The notes under the pieces: generated by a model | Told to the model about the DNA's origin: nothing | Database searches by the model: none | What the model saw: the letters and a program-made list of their open reading frames with translations, nothing else | Source of the DNA: Bog-756 sp963701325 | Lineage (GTDB): Bacteria; Actinomycetota; Acidimicrobiia; Acidimicrobiales; RAAP-2 | NCBI GenBank assembly: GCA_963701325.1 | Contig: OY969604.1 | Location: 3,348,001 to 3,412,000, forward strand | Direction of reading: 5' to 3' | Length of the DNA stretch: 64,000 bases | Shown: piece after piece, positions 43,175 to 51,162 of the stretch | How the letters are laid out: each line of letters begins with the position of its first letter | How positions within the stretch are numbered: the stretch's first letter is position 1 | Translations under genes and position numbers: made by a program

Positions 43175-43476
43175 CCGGACACCCGCTCACAGATCATCCC
43201 GGACTCCGCGAGGGTGGCCAGGGCCGCCTCGATGGCGGCGAGCTCACCGGGTCCGACGCCGGCGGCCCGACAGGCCTCCCGTCCCGACGGCTGACCGGCC
43301 AGTGACTCGACCACCGCGAGCAGGGTCCGGCTCTTGAGGAGGGAGAGCCGACGGGTTCCGTAGTGGTAGGCGAGCGCGCCGAACGACTCGGGGCGCAGCG
43401 CGACCTGCGGATGCAGCGACCACCCCTTCGAGGCGTCGAACGGCGCGGCACCGCTCGGTGGCGGTATCGGGGGCAC
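43171..43476 (-). CDS. mftB: Mycofactocin peptide chaperone MftB
   Basis: A 101-residue PqqD-like protein: WSLHPQVALRPESFGALAYHYGTRRLSLLKSRTL at residues 19-52 is the conserved core (written here only as a location, with HYGTRRL as key), followed by a helical recognition region. MftB binds the MftA leader and presents it to MftC. It starts at GTG 43476, 37 bases after mftA, and overlaps mftC. Confidence 0.92.
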   Translation of the reverse strand: MPPIPPPSGAAPFDASKGWSLHPQVALRPESFGALAYHYGTRRLSLLKSRTLLAVVESLAGQPSGREACRAAGVGPGELAAIEAALATLAESGMICERVSG

Positions 43477-43512
43477 GGTGTGCGAGGTCGGTCCGGGAGG
43501 GGCGAGCGGGGC

Positions 43513-43668
43513 CTAGTAGACCCCGCACATCCCGTCGATGGAGACATCCTCGACCAGCAGGTCGCCTTCGACCAGCGGCCCTGCTGCAGGTGGGGTATCG
43601 GCCGCCGCGGGGGCCGGGTCGTCGCCCTGATGGCCGTGAGCCTGCTCGTCGGTGGTGCTGACGGTCAT
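43513..43668 (-). CDS. mftA: Mycofactocin precursor peptide MftA
   Basis: A 51-residue peptide, ATG 43668 preceded by GGAGG. The Ala/Pro/Asp-rich leader leads to VEGDLLVEDVSIDG and the C-terminus MCGVY, exactly the conserved IDGMCGVY end of mycofactocin precursors. MftC acts on the final Val-Tyr pair, and MftE releases it. It is the first gene of the 13-kb operon and too short for most gene callers. Confidence 0.96.
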   Translation of the reverse strand: MTVSTTDEQAHGHQGDDPAPAAADTPPAAGPLVEGDLLVEDVSIDGMCGVY

Positions 43669-43749
43669 GGGTCCTCCGCTCGTCGGCCGGCCGGGGCCGG
43701 GTGGTCGATGCTGTCAATTTAGTGCACTCGATGCCAAAATGAAAGTCTG
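43669..43749. promoter_or_regulatory. Divergent mftA/mftR control region
   Basis: The 80 bases between mftA and mftR hold a local AT-rich stretch (about 43713-43746), rare in this window, with the palindrome AGTGCACT at 43721-43728. Both operon and regulator promoters must lie here. The palindrome is a candidate MftR site, but I did not find clear -35/-10 pairs. Confidence 0.5.
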
Positions 43750-44382
43750 ATGACCGGAGCGGCTCACGACCAGTCAGAGGGCCCGCACGCGCCGGCCCGC
43801 GGCCGCAGGCCGAGCACCTCGCGGGAGGAGATGGCCCGCGCGGCGCTCGAGCTCTTCGCCCGCCAGGGGTTCGACGAGACGAGGGTCGACGAGATCGCTG
43901 CCGCGGTCGGGGTCAGCCGGCGTACGTTCTTCCGCTACTACGAGTCGAAGCGCGACGTGGTCTGGGGGGAGTTCGACGCCGAGCTCGTCCGGCTGCGCGA
44001 CTTCCTCGCGGCCTCGGCCGCCGACCAGCCGATGATGGACGTGCTGCGTCAGGCGGTGATGGCGACCAACCGGTTCGGGGCAGGGGAGCTGGACGAACTT
44101 CGGATCAGGATGGCCCTCATCGGCAGCGTCCCGACGCTGGTCGCACACTCGGCGATCCGCTACGAAGCGTGGTGCACGGTGGTTGCGACCTTCGCCGCCG
44201 GGCGCCTCGGTGGCGCCCCGAGCGACCTCGGCCCGCAGACCGTGGCTCGGGCCGCCCTCGGTACGGCGATGGCGGCGTTCGCCTGTTGGGCGCGTCGGGA
44301 GACCGACGACCTGGTGGGCGAGGTGGATCGCGCCTTCCGGCTCCTGGCCACGGGATTCGACGAATCGCGTCTGCGAGCGTGA
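43750..44382 (+). CDS. mftR: TetR-family mycofactocin regulator MftR
   Basis: A 210-residue TetR regulator of the mycofactocin type. The HTH segment is ALELFARQGFDETRVDEIAA then VSRRTFFRYYESKRDVVW, a form characteristic of MftR. MftR proteins respond to acyl-CoA and repress their mft operon. It is divergent from mftA and is followed after 42 bases by the RpiB-like gene, probably in one unit. Confidence 0.92.
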   Translation: MTGAAHDQSEGPHAPARGRRPSTSREEMARAALELFARQGFDETRVDEIAAAVGVSRRTFFRYYESKRDVVWGEFDAELVRLRDFLAASAADQPMMDVLRQAVMATNRFGAGELDELRIRMALIGSVPTLVAHSAIRYEAWCTVVATFAAGRLGGAPSDLGPQTVARAALGTAMAAFACWARRETDDLVGEVDRAFRLLATGFDESRLRA

Positions 44383-44424
44383 GTGGTCGCACACGCCGGG
44401 CATCTCGATGCCTAAGGTGGGCCG

Positions 44425-44910
44425 GTGCGCGTGATCATCGGTTCGGACCACGCCGGGGTGCACCTGAAGCAGGCGGTCGCGGAGCATGTCCGATCGGCCG
44501 GACACCAGGTCGAGGATCTCGGCACCTTCACCGAAGCCCCGGTCGACTACCCACCGATCTGCGCGGCGGTCGCCCGGGGGGTCATCCGTGGCAAGGCGGA
44601 GGTCGGGATCGTCATCGGCGGCAGTGGACAGGGGGAGGCGATCGCAGCCAACAAGGTGCGAGGCGCCCGTGCGGCCCTCTGCCACGACGAGTACACCGCG
44701 CGGCTGGCGCGCCAGCACAACGACGCCAACGTGCTCTCGCTCGGTGCGCGGGTGGTCGCCACCGAGCTCGCGCTCGACATCCTCGACGTCTTCCTCGCCA
44801 CGCCCTTCGAGGGAGGACGGCACGTGCCCAGGATCGAGGAGCTCTACGCCATCGAGGACGAGGAATGCGGTCCTCATGACCCGACTCCGCCGGTGCCGAC
44901 CGGGCCGTGA
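44425..44910 (+). CDS. rpiB: RpiB/LacAB-family sugar-phosphate isomerase
   Basis: A 161-residue RpiB-like enzyme. GSDHAGVHLK at the N-terminus, VIGGSGQGEAIAANKVRG and HNDANVLSLGARV are the family's active-site stretches. It normally interconverts ribose 5-phosphate and ribulose 5-phosphate; related proteins handle other sugar phosphates. The actinobacterial form lacks the Cys of the E. coli-type loop. It starts at GTG 44425 and overlaps the deaminase gene (GTGA). Confidence 0.88.
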   Translation: MRVIIGSDHAGVHLKQAVAEHVRSAGHQVEDLGTFTEAPVDYPPICAAVARGVIRGKAEVGIVIGGSGQGEAIAANKVRGARAALCHDEYTARLARQHNDANVLSLGARVVATELALDILDVFLATPFEGGRHVPRIEELYAIEDEECGPHDPTPPVPTGP

Positions 44911-46259
44911 CCCCCGGGGACCGGGGACCGGCCGCCACCACGATCCGCTACCTGGCCGACGCGGTGGTGCCCTGTGACGGTACGGGGGCGATCCACCGTC
45001 CCGGCGTCGTGGAGGTCTCAGGGGAGGTCGTGACCCGGGTCGGACCTCCAGGCGACGGAGAGATGGGGGAGGCCGCGCCGGCGAGCGAGGTACGGGTGGA
45101 GGGCGTCCTCCTCCCCGGGCTGGTCAACACCCACTGCCACTCGCCGATGACCCTCTTCCGCGGCACGGGCGAGAACCTCCCCCTCCACCGGTGGCTCGAG
45201 GAGGTGCTCTGGCCGAGGGAGGCCCACCTGACCCCGAGCGACGTCTACTGGGGCATGACGCTGGCCGCAGCCGAGCTCCTCCGTTTCGGGGTGACCACGA
45301 CCTGCGAGGCGTACTTCATGGAGGACGCGCTGACAGATGCGGTCATCGCGGCGGGCTCCCGAGCGGTGATCACGCCGGGTGTGCTCCGCCTCCCGGGCCA
45401 GGACGGTGAGCAATGGTGGGAACGGCGCATCGCCCAGATTGCCACCTTCCACGACCGAAGGGCCGGCGAGGACGGGAGGATCGAGGTGGGGTTCGCTCCC
45501 CACGCCGCCTACACGGTGCCACTTCCGGCGCTCGTCGAATTGTCGACCGTCGCCCAGGAGCTCGGCGCGCTGATCCACATCCACCTCGCCGAGACCGAGC
45601 AGGAGGGGGCTGCCTTCGAGGCGGAGCACGGAGGGTCGGTCCCCGAGGTGCTGTCCGGCGCGGGCGTGCTCGAGGGGCGGGTGCTCGCCGCCCACAGCAT
45701 CTGGCTGTCCGACCGGGACCTCGCCCTCTACGAGCGACACGACGTCGCGGTCGCCCACTGCCCGCAGAGCAACGCCAAGTTGGCCTCTGGCGTCGCGCCC
45801 CTCGTCGAGTTCCTGGCCCGGGGGATCCGGGTGGGTCTCGGGACCGACGGACCTGCGTCGAACAACGACCTCGACCTCTGGGAGGAGATGCGCCTCGCCG
45901 CCATGCTCGCCCGCATCCGCGAGCGGGATCCTGCGGCGTTGCCGGCGGCGTCCGCGCTCGATCTGGTCACCCGGGGCGCAGGGCTCGCGCTCGGGCGACC
46001 CGACCTCGGGGTTCTCGCCCCGGGAGGCAAGGCCGACATGATCGCGGTCACCCTCGACGACCCGGTGTTCGTCCCTCTCCTCGACGACGCGATGCTCATC
46101 GAGCACCTCGTCTGGTCGGCTTCGAGCCGGCTGGTCACCGACGTGTGGGTGGCCGGCCGGCAGGTGGTCGCGCAGGGGGAGTGCCGGACCGTCGACGTCG
46201 AGGAGGCCGCTGTCGAGGTCGAGCGCCGGGCGCGCCGCCTGGCGGCTGTCGCCGGGTGA
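44907..46259 (+). CDS. Amidohydrolase, MtaD/SAH/5'-deoxyadenosine deaminase-like
   Basis: A 450-residue metal-dependent hydrolase. Metal ligands are in VNTHCHSPMTLFRG (about 72-85), HIHLAETEQEG, HCPQSNAKLASG and GLGTDGPASNNDLDL, a pattern shared with MtaD and DadD enzymes that deaminate S-adenosylhomocysteine, methylthioadenosine or 5'-deoxyadenosine. Lying behind mftR and opposite the radical SAM gene, it might remove the 5'-deoxyadenosine made by MftC. Chlorohydrolase or other nucleoside-like substrates remain possible. Confidence 0.85.
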   Translation: MTPGDRGPAATTIRYLADAVVPCDGTGAIHRPGVVEVSGEVVTRVGPPGDGEMGEAAPASEVRVEGVLLPGLVNTHCHSPMTLFRGTGENLPLHRWLEEVLWPREAHLTPSDVYWGMTLAAAELLRFGVTTTCEAYFMEDALTDAVIAAGSRAVITPGVLRLPGQDGEQWWERRIAQIATFHDRRAGEDGRIEVGFAPHAAYTVPLPALVELSTVAQELGALIHIHLAETEQEGAAFEAEHGGSVPEVLSGAGVLEGRVLAAHSIWLSDRDLALYERHDVAVAHCPQSNAKLASGVAPLVEFLARGIRVGLGTDGPASNNDLDLWEEMRLAAMLARIRERDPAALPAASALDLVTRGAGLALGRPDLGVLAPGGKADMIAVTLDDPVFVPLLDDAMLIEHLVWSASSRLVTDVWVAGRQVVAQGECRTVDVEEAAVEVERRARRLAAVAG

Positions 46260-46286
46260 GCCCGATGGTCCGAGCGGGCTCCGCGT

Positions 46287-46772
46287 TCAGCCCGGACGGT
46301 GGTGGGCCTCCGCATAGCGGGCCACATCGGTTGCGAACTTCTGCATCATGCGCTTCAGCAGTACCCCGATAGCCGCGGCGCTGCCCGGCCACTTCTCGTC
46401 GTACGTCCCCGACCATCGGATGCGGGTGCCGTCCCCATCCGGTTCGAGCGTGAGATCCGCCCGGTAATTGCGCACCGGAAAACCCCCCCGCACGATGGTG
46501 TACGCGAGGTGGTGGGGTGGATCCCAGGCGAGGACCTCCTCACGCGAGCCGACGCCCATGCGGCTGAAGTGGCGGATGGCCCCCACGCCGTCGGGCTCCG
46601 GCACCCCTTCGCGCTCGAGGCCGGTGCGGGTCAGGAACGACCACTCCTGCCACCGCCGGGCCTCGCCGACCAGCGGCCAGACCTCCTCGACCGGAGCCGC
46701 GGCCCGGGCCTCCACCCGGTACGACCGACGCCCTGTGGGGACGGACCCCCCGCCGGTGTCCGACGCGCTCAT
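46287..46772 (-). CDS. SRPBCC (START-like, polyketide cyclase/dehydrase) protein
   Basis: A 161-residue START-like protein: YRVEARAAAPVEEVWPLV, then WQEWSFLTRTGLEREG, a typical helix-grip opening, and a C-terminal amphipathic helix. It would bind a hydrophobic ligand. Its ATG overlaps the stop of the next SRPBCC gene, so the two small binding proteins are made together. Ligand unknown. Confidence 0.8.
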   Translation of the reverse strand: MSASDTGGGSVPTGRRSYRVEARAAAPVEEVWPLVGEARRWQEWSFLTRTGLEREGVPEPDGVGAIRHFSRMGVGSREEVLAWDPPHHLAYTIVRGGFPVRNYRADLTLEPDGDGTRIRWSGTYDEKWPGSAAAIGVLLKRMMQKFATDVARYAEAHHRPG

Positions 46773-47152
46773 CCCTCGACGTGGACCTTGAGTGCGTCGA
46801 GGGACTGCTGGTACACGGTGTTCATGAGATCGGCCATCTCGTCCGGAGCGGCGTCGACCACCCAGGTCACGTGGCAGCCGTCGTCGGTGGCGGTGACGGC
46901 AACGGTCGCCTCGTGGTGCTCGATCGGGACCCCGTCGACGATCGAGTAGGTGATGGTCCGGGAGGCGTCGTCCCTCGAGATCAGCTTCTCGGTGATGGTC
47001 ATGCCCATCGTCTCGAGGATCCGGTTCTGGCCCTCGACACGGCAGGACTCCATCCCCGGCATCCATCCGGCGATCCCGCCGAAATCGCCGGCGACCGCCC
47101 AGACCTCGTCCGCCGAGCCGTTGATGTCGATCTCGGCCTTGCCCTGTCCCAT
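46769..47152 (-). CDS. SRPBCC (START-like) ligand-binding protein
   Basis: A 127-residue protein with ADEVWAVAGDFGGIAGWMPGM at the N-terminus and a C-terminal helix, resembling polyketide cyclase/dehydrase-type SRPBCC proteins. It is not closely related to the overlapping neighbour. It is divergent from an acyl-CoA synthetase gene (120-base gap), which hints at a hydrophobic acid as ligand. Confidence 0.82.
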   Translation of the reverse strand: MGQGKAEIDINGSADEVWAVAGDFGGIAGWMPGMESCRVEGQNRILETMGMTITEKLISRDDASRTITYSIVDGVPIEHHEATVAVTATDDGCHVTWVVDAAPDEMADLMNTVYQQSLDALKVHVEG

Positions 47153-47272
47153 GGTGCTCCTCGTCTCGTCTCGGGTGCTTCGTCCTGGCTCCTGCGGTCG
47201 GGTGCACCCGACCGGTTGCGGCCCCGATGGTAGGCGCGCCGGGGTGCCGCCACCACCGGTAGCGTCACTGCC

Positions 47273-48964
47273 ATGCCCGCGGAGGAGACGGTCACCGACG
47301 TCACCCCGAGCGTCGCCGACCTCGTGCTCGCCCGCAGCGACGACGACCACCCCGGGCTGGTGATGGGTGATCGAACCTGGTCGTGGCGCGAGGTGGTGGC
47401 TGCCGCTGCGGCGCGGGCCGCGCTCCTCCGGTCGCTCGGCCAGCTCGACCCCCCGCACGTGGGCGTGCTCCTCGGCAACGAGCCCGAGTTCGTCTTCTGG
47501 CTGTCGGCGGCGGCCCTCTCCGGCGCTGTGGTCGTCGGGATCAACCCGACCCGGCGCGGGGACGCCCTCGCCGGGGACGTCCGCCGGACCGACTGCCGCG
47601 TCCTCGTGACCGATGCGGAAGGGGCGGCGCTGCTCGAGGGGCTCGACACCGGCGTGGCAGCGGACCTGGTCCTGCGGGTCGACACCCCGGAGTACGCGGC
47701 GGTCGTCGCCGATCATGCGGGGGTGACCGCAGCAGCGGTGGTGGCCGAGGCGGCACCGTCCGCGGAGGACCTGTTCCTTCTCCTCTTCACCTCGGGCACC
47801 ACCGGCGTTCCCAAGGCCGTCCGGTGCACCCAGGGACGACTGGCATCGATCGCGCTGCGGTCGGGGAATTTCTACGGCTACGTGCGATCGGACGTGGCCT
47901 ACTGCGCGATGCCGCTCTTCCACGGCAACGCGTTGATGGTGCTCTGGGGTCCGAGCCTGGCGGTCGGGGCGACCATCGCGTTGGCCCGTCGGTTCAGTGC
48001 GTCGGGGTTCGCGCCGGATGTGCGCCGCTACGGAGTGACCACTTTCACCTACGTGGGCAAGGCGCTGGCCTACGTGCTGGCCACCCCGGCCGCAGACGAC
48101 GACGCGGACTCGACCCTGCGGCGCGGGTTCGGCACCGAAGCATCGGTGGCCGATCTCGCCGCGTTCGAGCGGCGGTTCGGGTGCGTGCTGACCGAGGGCT
48201 ACGGGTCGAGCGAGGGCGGCGTGGCCATCAACCGCGTCCCGGACAGCCCGCCGAGCTCGCTGGGCCTTCCGGACGCCGACACCGCGGTGGTCGATCCGGC
48301 GACCCTCGCAGAGTGCCCTCCCGCCAGGTTCGACGCGGCCGGTGTCCTGCTCAACGGGTCCGAGGCGATCGGAGAGATCGTCAACCGGTCGGGCGTGGGC
48401 GGGTTCGAGGGGTACTACGCCGATCCCGGGGCCACCGCCGAACGGATCCGCAACGGCTGGTACTGGACGGGGGACCTCGCCTACCGGGACACAGCTGGTC
48501 ACGCCTACTTCGCCGGACGGCGCGGCGACTGGATGCGGGTCGACTCGGAGAACATCACGGCCGGACCCATCGAGCGGGTGCTGGTCCGCTTCCCGACGGC
48601 GGCCGCGGTGGCCGTCTACGCGGTGCCCGATCCGCGCTCCGGTGATCAGGTCATGGCTGCGATCGAGCTGCTACCCGGACGCGCGTTCGAGCCGGAGTCG
48701 TTTGCTGCGTTCTTGGCGGCTCAGGACGATCTGGGCACCAAGTGGGTGCCCTCGTATCTCAGGATCACCTCCGCCCTCCCCCAGACGGCCAGCGGCAAGG
48801 TGACCAAGGAGCCCCTCCGCAACGAGGGGTGGTGGCGCGGGGACGACCCGGTCCTCTGCCGGGACGGTCCGCGGCTCGCCTACGTCCCACTGACCAGCGA
48901 CAGACGGAACGGCCTCGAGGCCGAGCTCCGTCGTCACGGTCGCCAGGCGCTGGCAGGGGGCTGA
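47273..48964 (+). CDS. Fatty-acyl-CoA synthetase/AMP ligase
   Basis: A 563-residue ANL enzyme with complete motifs: LLLFTSGTTGVPKAVRC (A3, about 163-179), YGSSEGGV, WYWTGDLAY (A7), GRRGDWMRVDSENITAGPIE (A8) and the A10 motif QTASGKVTKEPL with the catalytic Lys present. Closest in style to FadD17-type and steroid/acyl-CoA ligases of actinobacteria. It would activate a carboxylic acid with ATP and CoA. Compare the ligase at 5.6 kb, which has lost this Lys. Confidence 0.9.
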   Translation: MPAEETVTDVTPSVADLVLARSDDDHPGLVMGDRTWSWREVVAAAAARAALLRSLGQLDPPHVGVLLGNEPEFVFWLSAAALSGAVVVGINPTRRGDALAGDVRRTDCRVLVTDAEGAALLEGLDTGVAADLVLRVDTPEYAAVVADHAGVTAAAVVAEAAPSAEDLFLLLFTSGTTGVPKAVRCTQGRLASIALRSGNFYGYVRSDVAYCAMPLFHGNALMVLWGPSLAVGATIALARRFSASGFAPDVRRYGVTTFTYVGKALAYVLATPAADDDADSTLRRGFGTEASVADLAAFERRFGCVLTEGYGSSEGGVAINRVPDSPPSSLGLPDADTAVVDPATLAECPPARFDAAGVLLNGSEAIGEIVNRSGVGGFEGYYADPGATAERIRNGWYWTGDLAYRDTAGHAYFAGRRGDWMRVDSENITAGPIERVLVRFPTAAAVAVYAVPDPRSGDQVMAAIELLPGRAFEPESFAAFLAAQDDLGTKWVPSYLRITSALPQTASGKVTKEPLRNEGWWRGDDPVLCRDGPRLAYVPLTSDRRNGLEAELRRHGRQALAGG

Positions 48965-48989
48965 GCGCCATCCCGCAGCGGGGCCAGGT

Positions 48990-50537
48990 TCAGTCGTCGG
49001 CGAGCGCCGGCGCGGGCCGCCGTTCGACGGCCGTGCTGATCCCGGTGCCCGGCGGTGCCACCCGGGCGGGGATGATCAGCGCCACCAGTCCGCCGGCCAG
49101 GACGACCATCGAGGCGACCAGGAAGGCCCGCGAGTAGCCGGCGGTCATCGCGACCTTCTGGGCCACCGGCGGCGCGCGGTGGACCAGCGAGGCGATCCTC
49201 GAGGCGGCCAAGGTGGAGAGGGCCGCCAGCCCGACCGACGCGCCGATCTGCCGGCTGCAGTTGACCAGTCCGGAGGCGAGGCCCGCCTCGTCCGGACGCA
49301 CCCCGCCCGTCGCCAGGAGGGCGATCGGGGTGAAGGCCAGGCCCATCCCGAATGTGGCCATGATGCCGCCGCCGCAGGCCCCGGTCCAGTACGTGTCGCC
49401 GGCTCGGATGAACGAGAGCCAGAAGAGGCCGCCGGCGGCAAGCAGTGCGCCGGCGATCAGCACGGTGCGGGGACCGATCCGGGGCGCGAGCCGCCCGCTG
49501 ATGGTCGCGCCGATGGCGATGGCCGCGGTCTGCGGGAGGAAGGTGAGGCCGGTCACCAGGGGGCTGTAGCCGAGGACCTGTTGGAGGTAGAGGGAGAGGA
49601 AGAACCACATGGCGAACATCCCGACCCCGAAGGTGAACATGACCAGATTGGCGCCGGTGACCGACCGGGACCGGAAGAGGCGGAGCGGGACCAGGGGATG
49701 TTTTGCCACTTTGGCCTCGATGAAGACGAAGGAGGCCAGCAGGACGACCGAGACCAGCAGAGCGGCGATGGTCGAGGTGGACGTCCAGGAGACCTGATCG
49801 GTGTGGACGATGGCGTAGACCAGGCTGAGCAGGCCACCCGTCACCGTGACCGACCCGGCGATGTCGAGCGTGCGCCGAGCACCCTCTGCCCGGGACTCGG
49901 CCAGGGTGATCCTGGCGAACACGAAGACGACGATGCCGATCGGCACGTTGACGAAGAGGATCCACCGCCAGGACAGGAACTGGGTGAGGATCCCGCCGAG
50001 GAGCGCGCCGGCCGCACCGCCCCCGGCCGCAACCGCGGCCCAGAACCCGAACGCCTTGGCGCGCGCCCGCTGATCGGTGAAGGTCACGGTCAGGATGGTC
50101 AGGGTGGCCGGGGAGAGGACCGCCGCGCCGACCCCTTGCAGGGACCGGGCCGCGATGAGGGTGGCAGGGTTGCCGGCGAACCCGCCGAGGAGGCTGGAAC
50201 CGGTGAAGAGCACGAGTCCCACGAGGAAGATCCGACGCCGGCCGAAGATGTCGGCCAGGCGGCCCCCGAGCAGCAGGAGCGCGCCGAAGGTGAGCGCGTA
50301 GGCGGTGACCACCCACTGCAGGCTCGTCTCGCTGAACCCCAGATCCCTCTGGATCGAGGGGAGGGCGACGTTCACGATCGAGATGTCGAGGACCACCATG
50401 AACTGGGCCAGGCAGACGACGACGAGGACGATCGTGTCGGCATGGCTGAGGTGGACGCGGGACGACGCGGCTGCGTGCGGTGCATCGGACGTCTGGGGGT
50501 CCGTCCCGGGCACGCCGTCGGCGGGGGGCGGGCTCAT
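48990..50537 (-). CDS. MFS drug exporter, DHA2 (EmrB/QacA) family
   Basis: A 515-residue protein with 14 predicted helices. DHA2 motifs include QFMVVLDISIVNVALPSIQRDL in helix 1 (location about 42-63), LLLGGRLADIFGRRR and ARSLQGVGAAVLSPATL. It exports drugs or metabolites using proton motive force. It is convergent with the acyl-CoA synthetase. No dedicated regulator is adjacent. Confidence 0.92.
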   Translation of the reverse strand: MSPPPADGVPGTDPQTSDAPHAAASSRVHLSHADTIVLVVVCLAQFMVVLDISIVNVALPSIQRDLGFSETSLQWVVTAYALTFGALLLLGGRLADIFGRRRIFLVGLVLFTGSSLLGGFAGNPATLIAARSLQGVGAAVLSPATLTILTVTFTDQRARAKAFGFWAAVAAGGGAAGALLGGILTQFLSWRWILFVNVPIGIVVFVFARITLAESRAEGARRTLDIAGSVTVTGGLLSLVYAIVHTDQVSWTSTSTIAALLVSVVLLASFVFIEAKVAKHPLVPLRLFRSRSVTGANLVMFTFGVGMFAMWFFLSLYLQQVLGYSPLVTGLTFLPQTAAIAIGATISGRLAPRIGPRTVLIAGALLAAGGLFWLSFIRAGDTYWTGACGGGIMATFGMGLAFTPIALLATGGVRPDEAGLASGLVNCSRQIGASVGLAALSTLAASRIASLVHRAPPVAQKVAMTAGYSRAFLVASMVVLAGGLVALIIPARVAPPGTGISTAVERRPAPALADD

Positions 50538-50625
50538 GCGCCGATCGTAGGCGGAGGGTGTCTCCGACCGACCGGCACGGCGCGCGGACGCCGGAGGAGG
50601 GTCGGCGAGCGGGGTTCAGCCGGGG

Positions 50626-51078
50626 TCAGTGGGAGTGCCAGGCATCCGGGTCGGAGGTGAGCTTGGTGACCGATCGGGGCAGGTTGCCGGAGACGATGCC
50701 GGCGATGGTCACCTGCTCGAGGACCGCGCGCAGGCTGGCCCGCACCGCGACCCACACCGCCTGCAGGTGCTCCGCGGCACCCTCGTACTTGGCCGCCTCG
50801 GGGCGCAGTCCTCGGACCTCGGCGAGGGGCCCGTCGAGCGGCCGGATGACATCGGCCACCGAGATCTCCGAGGCCGGGCGGGCCAGGCGGTAGCCGCCGT
50901 CGGCACCGCGCTGGCTGATGAGGATGCCGGCGCGGCGCATGTCGTTGAGGATGCTCTCGAGGAATTTGGACGGCAGCCCCTGGGAGGTCGCCAACGCCTC
51001 TGCGGTCACGGCACCGTCCGCGTCCGCCAGTGAACACAGGGCCCGTACCGCGTAGTCGACCTTGGCTGAGATGTACAC
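50626..51078 (-). CDS. Rrf2-family regulator without cluster-binding cysteines
   Basis: A 150-residue Rrf2 regulator. The winged helix is YAVRALCSLADADG then EALATSQGLPSKFLESILNDMRRAGI and GADGGYRLARP. Only one Cys is present (in ALCSL), so the three-Cys iron-sulfur site of IscR or NsrR is missing. Rrf2 proteins of this kind include CymR, the cysteine-metabolism regulator. Next to a sulfonate-type ABC importer, a sulfur-responsive role is plausible. It starts at GTG 51078, 84 bases past the permease. Confidence 0.88.
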   Translation of the reverse strand: MYISAKVDYAVRALCSLADADGAVTAEALATSQGLPSKFLESILNDMRRAGILISQRGADGGYRLARPASEISVADVIRPLDGPLAEVRGLRPEAAKYEGAAEHLQAVWVAVRASLRAVLEQVTIAGIVSGNLPRSVTKLTSDPDAWHSH

Positions 51079-51162
51079 GTCGGAGAGTCTGCCAGAGCGT
51101 GCACGCCCTCGGGCATGTGCAGCCCCCGCCGTCCGACCCGGAAGTGGCTACCCGTGCCCGGC

